In this document: positions 1 to 9,020 of the stretch, piece after piece
Position numbering within the stretch: the first letter of the stretch is position 1
Layout of the letters: every line of letters begins with the position of its first letter
Source: Niveispirillum sp048066115
GTDB taxonomy: Bacteria > Pseudomonadota > Alphaproteobacteria > Azospirillales > Azospirillaceae
DNA length: 64,000 bases
Assembly (NCBI RefSeq): GCF_048066115.1
Contig: NZ_JBLTYX010000001.1
Location: 1 to 64,000, forward strand
Reading direction: 5' to 3'
The notes under the pieces: generated by a model
What the model was told of the DNA's origin: nothing
Database searches by the model: none
Seen by the model: only the letters and a program-made list of their open reading frames with translations
Program-made: the position numbers and the translations under genes

Positions 1-878
1 AGCTCCAACCCTTGCAGCTGTGGCCAAATCACTCGCCGCCAGTTGGTGCGCTGGTGCAGCGTGGCACCGTCGAGCTGGGGCGGAGACTTCTCGAACCGGC
101 AGCCGTCGAAGTCGGTGGGGGCGTGAAATTCTGCATCAGTGAACAGAACTTGTGCGCCAAATTCCGCACTCTGAAAGCCAGCCCACCCCGAGATTTTAGC
201 CTCACGGAAATCAAAGAAGCCTCCTATATGAGCACCTTTGAAATCGGCTGATTTATTAAAAACAGCTCTGTGAAACTGGACTGTCTCCGGAAGTTTTATA
301 TGGCTGAAGTTTGCATGGCCGGCATATGTGGTGTCGTTAAAGAACGCCCCTCCTCTGGACGATGCGATGCTCTCGAAATCGACACCATCGAATATGGATT
401 TCTTGAAATTCACACCAACGGTAAAGATCGTACCCGCGAAGTTCGTAAACCTCATGAAAGAGGACCCGATAAAGTCAGCCGCGCTATTAAAATGCGATTG
501 ATAGAAATGGCACTCAAAAAATATAAATCCAGAAAATGAGCATGATTTTATAAAATCAACATTGTTGAGCTCCACAATATCATTTTGGTCTGGCATATTA
601 ATGCCGCGATCACCAGCTCTTTCACGGAATAAGCGCTGCCATTCCAGCAGCTCGTCGTCCGTAAGCGGTGTCAGTTCTTCCTGTGGCACACGCCCTTTCA
701 AAACTTCACGTTCATCAGACGTCAGGCGAGACGAATAGTACCGATTCCAGGCATACCGATTCTTTGCCTCGCGGCGAGGAGCCGGCAGCGAGGAGCCATG
801 TAGTGTCGCCAGAAGGTACCAGGGATTATCCTCTGCGAACGTCAATCCGCTCTCTGCTTCAGCGATAGGCATCGGCAT
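1..878 (-). CDS. Pentapeptide-repeat protein, C-terminus beyond left edge
   Basis: An unbroken reading frame runs from an ATG at 878 (second ATG at 872) to base 1 with no stop, so at least 292 residues are present and the C-terminus lies outside the window. Residues about 1-85 form a non-repeat head with the segment NPWYLLATLHG and a later NRYAWNRYYSS. From about residue 100 the protein turns into an F-every-fifth-residue pattern (NSAADF, SSFMRF, TNFAGTIF, DGVDF, NKSADF), the hallmark of a right-handed quadrilateral beta-helix. No catalytic motif is visible; such proteins are usually binding or scaffold modules and no specific function is claimed. The frame also stays open upstream to an ATG at 998, but 878 fits better because NPWYLLATLHG then lies near the N-terminus. 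Bases about 240-600 are much more AT-rich than the rest of the window, which suggests acquisition by transfer. Confidence 0.8.
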   Translation of the reverse strand, partial: MPMPIAEAESGLTFAEDNPWYLLATLHGSSLPAPRREAKNRYAWNRYYSSRLTSDEREVLKGRVPQEELTPLTDDELLEWQRLFRERAGDRGINMPDQNDIVELNNVDFIKSCSFSGFIFFECHFYQSHFNSAADFIGSSFMRFTNFAGTIFTVGVNFKKSIFDGVDFESIASSRGGAFFNDTTYAGHANFSHIKLPETVQFHRAVFNKSADFKGAHIGGFFDFREAKISGWAGFQSAEFGAQVLFTDAEFHAPTDFDGCRFEKSPPQLDGATLHQRTNWRRVIWPQLQGLE

Positions 879-1040
879 CGCCTGCTTTCGGTTGTGCAGT
901 TGCAGGATGGTACCGCGGCTTTCGAGTGAAAAACAGAGATGCGGGCAGCATTTGCGTTTCTCCCTCAGAGCATCACCTCCGAACCGCCGATGAATCATCC
1001 CATTACACTCGCCTAACCGCCGCCGACAGGTCGGGCGCTT

Positions 1041-1068
1041 GGCCCCTGGGTCCCGGCTTTCGCCGGGA
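1041..1068. repeat. Family A repeat, half copy
   Basis: One hairpin unit of the CCCGGCTTTCGCCGGG type, preceded by GGCCCCTGGG. It matches the right half of the full family A copies at 11741 and 16322. It lies in the space between the pentapeptide-repeat gene and dctA, upstream of the dctA control sites. Confidence 0.7.
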
Positions 1069-1113
1069 AGGCGGTAGGGAGAACGGGAAACGGCGCCGCC
1101 GCTCCGCCACTCC

Positions 1114-1163
1114 CGTCCGAAATCCCGCACAAACCCCACTACCTCTGTCCGGATTTCCAGACA
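1114..1163 (+). promoter_or_regulatory. Tandem activator-site-like inverted repeats upstream of dctA
   Basis: Two related 18-mers are seen: CGTCCGAAATCCCGCACA at 1114-1131 and TGTCCGGATTTCCAGACA at 1146-1163, 32 bp apart. Both fit the general layout TGTnCGGA-n-n-TCCnnACA. They lie about 55-100 bp upstream of the sigma-54 promoter, where a DctD-type activator would bind. Assignment to DctD is inference from position, from imperfect dyad symmetry and from dctBD lying nearby. Confidence 0.5.
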
Positions 1164-1214
1164 AACCACCCCTCCGCCCCGCCTGAAACCCGTGATTCCC
1201 CGTCAACCCTGCCC

Positions 1215-1230
1215 TTGGCACGGCGCATGC
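1215..1230 (+). promoter_or_regulatory. Sigma-54 promoter of dctA
   Basis: The sequence TTGGCACGGCGCATGC has GG at 1217-1218 and GC at 1229-1230 with exactly ten bases between them. It matches the sigma-54 consensus TGGCACG-N4-TTGC except for one base. The predicted transcript start is near 1242, leaving a leader of about 65 bases before the dctA ATG at 1309. Confidence 0.75.
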
Positions 1231-1308
1231 CTAATAGCTTCCCGAAGACGGGACGGGGCCGGGGGCGGCTCCCAACCCAATCGTGATATCGATCTTGGGA
1301 GAAGCGAC

Positions 1309-2652
<1,344 letters not shown>

Positions 2653-2670
2653 GTTGGTGCCGTGATAAGG

Positions 2671-2700
2671 GCCCCTCTCCCCGCCGGGAGAGGGGCTTTC
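2671..2700 (+). terminator. Rho-independent terminator after dctA
   Basis: A perfect 11-bp stem, GCCCCTCTCCC paired with GGGAGAGGGGC across a CGCC loop, is followed by TTTC. It lies 18 bases after the dctA stop and just beyond the end of the convergent gene at 2705, so it may serve both strands. Confidence 0.85.
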
Positions 2701-2704
2701 GCGT

Positions 2705-3475
2705 TCAGGGGATGGCGAAGGCACCCAGCGAGACGACGGCCTGGAGGATCAGCTTGTCCTCCTGCCCACCGCCGCCGCTCTGCCCGCCGCCATCGCGGGG
2801 CGGTGCTGGCGGGGCTGCCGGTGGCGCCGGCCTGGTGGTTTCCGGGCGCGCGGAGGTTGCGACCTGGATTGCCATCGACGGTGGAGGTGGGGGCAGGTGG
2901 TCGCGGTAGCCGCCGCTTTCCTCGCTGAACCGCAGATCGGACACCCGGTAGTGCCGGTCGGGAAAGGCCTGCTGCAACAGGGCCACCTCCTCCTTGATGC
3001 GGCCATAGAGTTTGACGCGCAGAGCGGAACGGGCGGCCTCCATCTCCTGCAATGTCGGTTCGAACCGGACGTCGGCCACGTGGATCTGCTGGCCGGGTTT
3101 GCTGGCCTGTTTGGCGCGTTCGGCCAGCTGCGCCAGCCGCCCCTCCGGCAGCCTTGTTTCGACCATGGCCCGCCAGCGGTCCAGGCCGGCACTGTCCGAT
3201 ACCTTGTCCATGGCGATGACCCGCCAGTCGGTGCGGTCCGCCACCGCGTCGGCCGCCTTCAGCAGGTCGGCGCGGCTCAGGCCACCCGCCTGGCCGGCAC
3301 TGTCGATGACCAGGATGACGCGGGCCGTCTGCGCCTTCACCCAATCCTCCACGGACAGGGAAAGGCGGACATTGTCGGAAACCGGTGGTGCCGCCTGCTG
3401 CGCCAGGGCAGGTGGGCAGGTGGTGAGAAGCAGCGACGTGACGAAGGCGGGAAGGATCATGGAGGATGCACGCAT
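2705..3475 (-). CDS. Exported protein of unknown function between dctA and dctB
   Basis: 256 residues with a clear signal peptide (hydrophobic stretch to about residue 25, cleavage probably after PPALAQ), so probably periplasmic. The body has LSLSVEDWVKAQTARVILVID, then a charged helical part (RLAQLAERAKQASKPGQQ) and the segment FPDRHYRVSDLRF, which faintly recalls SIMPL-type (DUF541) proteins. The C-terminus is low-complexity, rich in P, A and G. It is convergent with dctA and divergent from dctB. No catalytic residue set is recognised and no function is claimed; its place inside the dicarboxylate module could be chance. Confidence 0.7.
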   Translation of the reverse strand: MRASSMILPAFVTSLLLTTCPPALAQQAAPPVSDNVRLSLSVEDWVKAQTARVILVIDSAGQAGGLSRADLLKAADAVADRTDWRVIAMDKVSDSAGLDRWRAMVETRLPEGRLAQLAERAKQASKPGQQIHVADVRFEPTLQEMEAARSALRVKLYGRIKEEVALLQQAFPDRHYRVSDLRFSEESGGYRDHLPPPPPSMAIQVATSARPETTRPAPPAAPPAPPRDGGGQSGGGGQEDKLILQAVVSLGAFAIP

Positions 3476-3672
3476 GGGTGAACTCCTTTCCTGCTGTCAT
3501 GGATCACGAAAGAAAGGCCAGCCTGTCACGCAATTTATTAACGCCCGGATAACAGGAATATTTCAAAATCCATGTTACCGGTCACGAATGATGGATCGAA
3601 AATAGATACCGGTGTCAGTGCCGCATTCCCCGCTTTGCCACCCTTGCCACCTCGTCATATCCTGGGTCCACA

Positions 3673-5439
3673 ATGAACAAAGCACCCCCAATTCAGACCG
3701 GTGCCAGGGCCAGAAAGGGCCTGATCGCCGCCGGGTTTACCCTGCTGGCCCTGCTGCTGGCCTGGGCCGGGGGGGAGCTGGCGGCGGGCATCGCGCGGCA
3801 ATCGCTGCTGGACCAGGCGGGGCCGCGCCGGGCGCTGCTGATCGCCGGTTTGCGCAGCGAGCTGACACGGCATGAGACGACGCCCGCCATCCTGGGCCTG
3901 TCGCGCACGCTGCGCACGGCGCTGCAAAGCCCGGATGACGCCGATGCGATCCACGCGGCCAATATCTATATGGAGCAGATCGCCGAGCGGACGGGGGCGG
4001 CGGCTTTGTACCTGATGGATACGGGGGGTACGACCCTGGCGGCCAGCAACTGGCGCCAGACGGACAGTTTCGTGGGGCGCAATTTCGCCTATCGCCCCTA
4101 TTTCCGCGAGGCGCTGGCCGGCGGGTCCGGTCGCTTCTATGGCATCGGCACCACCAGCCGGGAGCCCGGCCATTATTTCGCCCGCGCGCTGGAGGAGGGC
4201 GGCCTGACGCTGGGCATCACGGTGGTCAAGGTGTCGCTGGCGCCGGTGGAGAAATCCTGGGCCGGGCTGTCGGACCGCATCCTGGTGGTGGATGGCAATG
4301 GCGTGGTCATCCTGTCCTCCGTGCCCGACTGGACCTTCCGCACGCTGGCGCCGCTGTCGGATGCGGAGAAGGTGCGGCTGGCCGATACAAGGCAATATGA
4401 GAGCGTGGAACTGCATGAGCTGGGCTGGCGGCCGCGCGCCGACGGCACCGTCATGCTGGCCGGCGCGCCGGCGCGCTATCTGGCCAGCGACAGCAGGGTG
4501 GAGGGCACGCCCTGGCGGCTTTACCTGCTGTCCAGCCTGGACGGCGTTGCCATGGCCCGGGATATCGGGCGGGTCGGCGGGGCGGGGGTGGCGGCACTCT
4601 GCCTGCTGGGCTGGCTTTACTGGCGGCAGCGGCGGCGCACGCGGCTGGCCTGGCGGCGGTCGGCGGAAGCGCTGGAGCTGGAGGTGGCGGCGCGCACGGC
4701 GGAGCTGGTTTCCGCCAATGACGATCTGCGCCGGGCCCAGGATGATCTGGTGCAGGCGGCCAAACTGGCGGCCCTGGGCCAGCTGTCGGCCGGCATCACG
4801 CATGAGCTGAACCAGCCGCTGGCGGCCTTGCGCACCTTTTCCGACAATGCCGCCGCCTTTCTGGGGCGCGGCAAGCTGGATCGGGTGGCGGAGAATCTGG
4901 GGCATATCGCGGCGCTGACCGAGCGCATGGCCAGGATCACCGGGCAGCTGCGCACTTTCGCCCGGCGGTCGGAGAACCGGCCGGAGGATGTGCCGTTGGC
5001 GCGCGCCATCGACAATGCCCTGACCATCCTGGCGGAAAAAGTGCGGCGGCTGGGGGCGGAGATGGAGATCGCATTGCCGGCGGGCCTGACCGTCCGCTGC
5101 GACGCGCTGCGGCTGGAACAGGTGCTGGTCAACCTGATCGGCAATGCCCTGGATGCCGTGGCGGGGCGGGAGGTGCGGCTTGTGCGGGTGACGGGGGAGA
5201 TGCTGGACGAGCGGGTGACGCTGCGCGTCGCCGATACCGGTCCGGGCATCGCGGATGAGCATATGCCACACCTGTTCGAACCATTCTTCACCACCAAGCC
5301 ACAGGGTCTGGGCCTTGGCCTGGGGCTGGTGATTTCGGCCGGCATCATCCGCGACCATGATGGTAGTCTAACCGCCGGCAACGGGCCGGAGGGGGGCGCT
5401 GTGTTCGTCATCGACCTGCCGGCGGGGGAAGGGGAGTGA
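3673..5439 (+). CDS. dctB: C4-dicarboxylate sensor histidine kinase DctB
   Basis: 588 residues. A first membrane segment (about 17-37), a periplasmic sensor part of about 260 residues with the NFAYRPYFREAL motif of double-PAS (sCache) dicarboxylate sensors, and a second membrane segment (about 301-317) precede a short coiled coil. The HisKA box is LSAGITHELNQPLAAL with the phospho-accepting His near 378, followed by the ATPase boxes DTGPGIADEH and GLGLGLGL. The gene overlaps dctD (stop 5437-5439, next ATG 5442), so the two are co-translated. Known DctB proteins detect external C4-dicarboxylates and phosphorylate DctD. Confidence 0.92.
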   Translation: MNKAPPIQTGARARKGLIAAGFTLLALLLAWAGGELAAGIARQSLLDQAGPRRALLIAGLRSELTRHETTPAILGLSRTLRTALQSPDDADAIHAANIYMEQIAERTGAAALYLMDTGGTTLAASNWRQTDSFVGRNFAYRPYFREALAGGSGRFYGIGTTSREPGHYFARALEEGGLTLGITVVKVSLAPVEKSWAGLSDRILVVDGNGVVILSSVPDWTFRTLAPLSDAEKVRLADTRQYESVELHELGWRPRADGTVMLAGAPARYLASDSRVEGTPWRLYLLSSLDGVAMARDIGRVGGAGVAALCLLGWLYWRQRRRTRLAWRRSAEALELEVAARTAELVSANDDLRRAQDDLVQAAKLAALGQLSAGITHELNQPLAALRTFSDNAAAFLGRGKLDRVAENLGHIAALTERMARITGQLRTFARRSENRPEDVPLARAIDNALTILAEKVRRLGAEMEIALPAGLTVRCDALRLEQVLVNLIGNALDAVAGREVRLVRVTGEMLDERVTLRVADTGPGIADEHMPHLFEPFFTTKPQGLGLGLGLVISAGIIRDHDGSLTAGNGPEGGAVFVIDLPAGEGE

Positions 5440-5441
5440 GC

Positions 5442-6761
5442 ATGGGGCGCATCCTGCTGGTGGAGGATGATGACGCCGTCCGCCTGGGCGTGGAACAGGC
5501 GCTGGAACTGGCCGACCTGCCCGCCACCTGCTTCGCCGCCGCCGAACCGGCGCTGGATGCGCTGAAGCAAGGCGGGGCCGACCTGCTGGTCACCGATGTG
5601 CGCCTGCCGGGGATGGATGGGCTGGCGCTGCTGAAATCGGCTTTGCAGGTCGATGCCGGGCTGCCGGTGATCCTGATGACCGGGCATGGCGACATCGCCA
5701 TGGCGGTGGGCGCCATGCGTGACGGCGCCTATGATTTCATCGAGAAGCCGTTCGCGTCCGACCGGCTGGTCGCCACGGTGGTACGGGCGCTGGAAAAGCG
5801 GCTTCTGTCGGCGGAGGTGGGCGCGCTGCGCCAGGAACTGGCGCGTCAGGATGGGCTGGATGCCGCCCTGCTGGGACGGTCGGCCCCGATGCTGGCGGTG
5901 AAGAAGCTGATCCGGCAGGTGGCGGATACCGGTGCCGACATCCTGATCCTGGGCGAGACGGGCAGCGGCAAGGAGATGGTGGCCAGGGCCCTGCACCAGT
6001 TCTCATCCCGCGCCTCCAAGCCGTTCGTCGCCATCAATTGCGGGGCGATCCCCGACAGCATGGTGGAAAGCGAGCTGTTCGGGCATGAGGCTGGCGCCTT
6101 CACCGGCGCGGCCAAGACTCGCATCGGCAAGCTGGAATTCGCCGATGGCGGCACCGTGTTCCTGGACGAGATCGAGAGCATGCCGCTGGCAGCCCAGGTG
6201 AAGCTGCTGCGGGTTTTGCAGGACCGCAAGGTCGAGCGGCTGGGTTCCAACCGGTCGATCGCTCTGGATATCCGTTTCGTGGCGGCGACGAAGGAGGATC
6301 TGGGGGCGCTGTCGCGGCAGGGACGGTTTCGCGAGGATCTGTATTTCCGCCTGAACGTCGTGCCCCTGACCCTGCCGCCGCTGCGCGACCGGCGCGAGGA
6401 TGTGGGCATGCTGCTGGACCATTTCCTGCTGGCCGCCGGCGACCGGCTGGGACGGGCGCCGGTGGTGGTGCCGGCGGCCGACCGCCAGGCGCTGCTGGCC
6501 CATCGCTGGCCGGGCAATGTTCGCGAGCTGCGCAATGTCGCCGACCGCATGGCCCTGGGCCTGCCGGCGCTGCTGGGTGGTGTGCCGGGTGAGGTGGGAT
6601 TGGCGGCCCAGGTGGAGGCGTTCGAGCGGCAGCTGATCAGCGCCGCCCTGGCCGACCACAAGGGCGATGTCGCGGCGGCGGCGGAGACGCTGGCGGTGCC
6701 GCGGAAAACGCTCTACGACAAGCTGAAGCGTTTCGGGGTCGAAATAGATGATTTTCGATAA
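5442..6761 (+). CDS. dctD: Sigma-54-dependent response regulator DctD
   Basis: 439 residues from the ATG at 5442, which has GGGGAG five bases upstream; a GTG at 5436 would add two residues. The receiver domain carries VEDDDAVR and the phospho-acceptor Asp near 52 (TDVRLPG). The AAA+ domain has Walker A GETGSGKE near 171 and the sigma-54 contact loop GAFTGA near 218-223. A Fis-type helix-turn-helix (AAAAETLAVPRKTLYDKLKRFG) forms the C-terminus. It forms an operon with dctB. By family knowledge it activates the sigma-54 promoter of dctA, and both promoter and site-like repeats are visible upstream of dctA here. Confidence 0.93.
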   Translation: MGRILLVEDDDAVRLGVEQALELADLPATCFAAAEPALDALKQGGADLLVTDVRLPGMDGLALLKSALQVDAGLPVILMTGHGDIAMAVGAMRDGAYDFIEKPFASDRLVATVVRALEKRLLSAEVGALRQELARQDGLDAALLGRSAPMLAVKKLIRQVADTGADILILGETGSGKEMVARALHQFSSRASKPFVAINCGAIPDSMVESELFGHEAGAFTGAAKTRIGKLEFADGGTVFLDEIESMPLAAQVKLLRVLQDRKVERLGSNRSIALDIRFVAATKEDLGALSRQGRFREDLYFRLNVVPLTLPPLRDRREDVGMLLDHFLLAAGDRLGRAPVVVPAADRQALLAHRWPGNVRELRNVADRMALGLPALLGGVPGEVGLAAQVEAFERQLISAALADHKGDVAAAAETLAVPRKTLYDKLKRFGVEIDDFR

Positions 6762-6881
6762 TTGTCATCATTCCGGATTCAAAATAATACTTTAGCGCGA
6801 AAATGACCACAACCCCGCGTTGACGGGATTGGCATATGCCCATATAAACCTGAACGATAATATGTTCGGGGGAGAGGCATC

Positions 6882-8402
6882 ATGCTGCAGAATGTTGTGC
6901 CGTCGCGCCGCAATTTCCTGGTGGGGTTGGGGAAGTTCGCGGCGGTGGCGCCGCTGGTCCCGTCGCTGCCCTGGGCAGCGACGGCACTGGCCGCCACACC
7001 GCGCGATGCCTGTCCGCCGCCATCGGCCTGGAAGGACCTGGCGGCCCAGGTCAGCGGCGGGGTGCTGACGCCACTGGACCCGTTCTTCGGTGATGTCTGC
7101 CGGCCCAACAATCTGCGCTACGGCACCTTGCCCATGGGCATCGCCCGCTGTCTGAAGACGGAGGATGTGCAGGCCGCCATCCGCTGGGTCAAGCAGCAGG
7201 GGCTGCCCTTCCGCGTGCGGTCGGGCGGGCATAATTATGCCGGATATTCGGCCACCAATGGCCTGCTGATCGACATGTCGCTGATGGCGGGTGTCGAGGT
7301 TCTGGACAAGAAGAACGGCATCGTCCGGGTCAAGGGCGGCACCATCAATTCCCTGGTCTATAAGGAGCTGGAACGGTTGGGCCGTACCATCACCCATGGC
7401 CGCTGCGACGCGGTGGGGGCGGCGGGGTTCCTGCTGGGTGGCGGCATCGGTTTCAACATGCGCCGCTACGGGGTGGCATCCGACCTGCTGCGGTCCACGT
7501 CGCTGGTCACCGCCGACGGGGAACGCCATGAGGCCGATGACAAGCAGGACAGCGGCCTCTATTGGGCCTGCCGGGGCGGAGCCGGGGGCAATTTCGGCAT
7601 CAATACCGACTTCACCCTGCAGACCTTTCCCGTCGATACGGTGTCGGTCTGTCAACTGACCTGGACCAAGGACCAGGCCGGGGTGGTGTATGACCTGCTG
7701 CAGCGGCTGCCGGCGGCGCCCGACAGTTTCGGCAGCAAAATCAACATCACCCTGCCCAGCATCCAGCAGCGGTGCCAGGGTGTGGGCAGCAACGTGTCGA
7801 TCCTGGCGCAGCTGCACAAGACCAAGGGCACCAGTCTGAAGCAGATATTCGGCCCCCTGTGGGAACGTGCCGACAAGCGCACCGTGCACGAGGACATCCC
7901 CTATTGGGTGGCCCAGGATTTCCTGTCGGAAGAGACCTTCCCTTATTATTATCAGGAGAAATCCAGCTACATGCATTCCGCCCGCATCACCCGCGCGGCG
8001 GTGGATGCGATGTTCGAGGCGGCGAAGGCCATGCCCGGCACCTCCATGCCCGTGGCGTTCAAGTTCTTCCAGACGGGCGGGGTCATCAATGATGTGAAAC
8101 CCGACGCCACGGCTTACGTCCATCGCGGCTACGACTGGCTGTTCTCGGTGGAAATGAACTGGTGGCAGACGTCCGATCCGCAGGGGCTGATCGACGAGAA
8201 CCTGGCCTGGCAGAAGGATTTCTACGCCCTGGCCAACAAGACCTGTTCGGCGATCGGCGCCTATCAGAACTTCCCCGACCCGACCCTGGATGACTGGGCC
8301 GGCGCCTATTACGGCGCCAACTATACCCGCCTGCGCGAAGTGAAGAAGCAGGTCGATCCGGACAGCTTCTTCAATTACGGGCAGGGTATTAAACCCATTT
8401 AA
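6882..8402 (+). CDS. Exported FAD-linked oxidase, berberine-bridge-enzyme type
   Basis: 506 residues with a twin-arginine-like leader (PSRRNFLVGLGKF, hydrophobic stretch, cut after TALA). The FAD_binding_4 domain contains RSGGHNYAG, whose His is the usual covalent flavin link, and GRCDAVGAAGFLLGGGIG, whose Cys is the second link in bicovalent members. The C-terminal BBE segment reads NYTRLREVKKQVDPDSFFNYGQ. Family members oxidise sugars, oligosaccharides or phenolics at the expense of oxygen or a quinone; the substrate cannot be named from sequence. The gene stands alone between dctD and the cobalamin cluster, and a family C repeat follows directly. Confidence 0.85.
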   Translation: MLQNVVPSRRNFLVGLGKFAAVAPLVPSLPWAATALAATPRDACPPPSAWKDLAAQVSGGVLTPLDPFFGDVCRPNNLRYGTLPMGIARCLKTEDVQAAIRWVKQQGLPFRVRSGGHNYAGYSATNGLLIDMSLMAGVEVLDKKNGIVRVKGGTINSLVYKELERLGRTITHGRCDAVGAAGFLLGGGIGFNMRRYGVASDLLRSTSLVTADGERHEADDKQDSGLYWACRGGAGGNFGINTDFTLQTFPVDTVSVCQLTWTKDQAGVVYDLLQRLPAAPDSFGSKINITLPSIQQRCQGVGSNVSILAQLHKTKGTSLKQIFGPLWERADKRTVHEDIPYWVAQDFLSEETFPYYYQEKSSYMHSARITRAAVDAMFEAAKAMPGTSMPVAFKFFQTGGVINDVKPDATAYVHRGYDWLFSVEMNWWQTSDPQGLIDENLAWQKDFYALANKTCSAIGAYQNFPDPTLDDWAGAYYGANYTRLREVKKQVDPDSFFNYGQGIKPI

Positions 8403-8408
8403 AGGCTC

Positions 8409-8480
8409 CCTCAGTCGCCGGGCGCCGCCATCCGGCGGCTTGGCTACGCCGCACGTGCGGCGCGGCGGCGATCGCCGCCG
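8409..8480. repeat. Family C three-hairpin element, copy 1
   Basis: It starts six bases after the oxidase stop with CCTCAG, followed by three GC-rich stems: GCCGCC-atcc-GGCGGC, then the linker TTGGCTA, then CGCCGC-ACGT-GCGGCG, then GGCGGC-gatc-GCCGCC. Related copies lie at about 31995 and 34123, and paired stem bases change together between copies. A separate 9-bp inverted repeat, CCTGATCCC (8482) with GGGATCAGG (8507), follows immediately. Confidence 0.75.
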
Positions 8481-8622
8481 ACCTGATCCCAATGACCCAG
8501 CTCATCGGGATCAGGAGAGGGTAGCCTCTTCCACGGTCCATGCCGCCCCCACGGGGGTGGCATGCCGGGCGTCGATAAGGGTTCCCTTGCGCCCCCTTCG
8601 CAGGCGCGGTAAGACCCGTTCA

Positions 8623-8778
8623 TCGATGGTTCCCCTTGCAAAAGGGGTGAAAAGGGAATGCGGTTAAATTCCGCGGCTGCCCCCGCAACTGTAAGCGGTT
8701 AGCGAAGCCCGACATGGCCACTGGGAAACTGGGAAGGCCGGGCTGACGCTGTGACCCGCGAGCCAGGAGACCTGCCAT
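8623..8778 (+). promoter_or_regulatory. Cobalamin (AdoCbl) riboswitch
   Basis: The conserved landmarks appear in order: AAAAGGGAATGCGG (8650 region), CCGCGGCTGCCCCCGCAACTG (split here as CCGCGGCTGC and CCCCGCAACTG), TAAGCGG, GCCACTGGGAA, and the B12-box region GACCCGCGAGCCAGGAGACCTGCC (GCGAGCCAGGAGAC core). It lies about 240 bases before btuB. Riboswitches of this class reduce expression when adenosylcobalamin is plentiful; the whole btuB to cobQ series on the same strand is the likely target. No protein-coding gene fits this stretch. Confidence 0.95.
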
Positions 8779-9020
8779 CGGCAATGCGTCGCGCGGCCAT
8801 TGGGCGGGGTGCCCCGATGGGACGGTTTACCGTTTCGCGCCGGCGCTTCCGAGGGAGTGCGCGGGTGGAACGGCTTTGTAGAAAGGGCCTGCTTCAGGCC
8901 ATCGCCAGGACCAGATAACGGTGTGAAGGCAGGTGTTCCCGGCAATGGGGGCGCTGTCGATGCCGGCTGCATGCGCATCCTCCGGATTCGTCAGAAAAAG
9001 AACGGATCGGAGTCTTAGAA

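Noticed and set aside
270..539. Plus-strand small frame at the left edge
   Set aside because: It is antisense to the pentapeptide-repeat gene, whose regular F-every-five pattern shows the minus strand is the coding one.
3058..3075. GGTTCGAACC resembling a tRNA T-arm
   Set aside because: It lies inside the unknown exported gene and no acceptor or anticodon arms surround it; similar sequence at 61480 is within the CE12 gene.
8440..8978. Small open frames before btuB
   Set aside because: They overlap the cobalamin riboswitch and a family C repeat; the conserved RNA elements explain the sequence.
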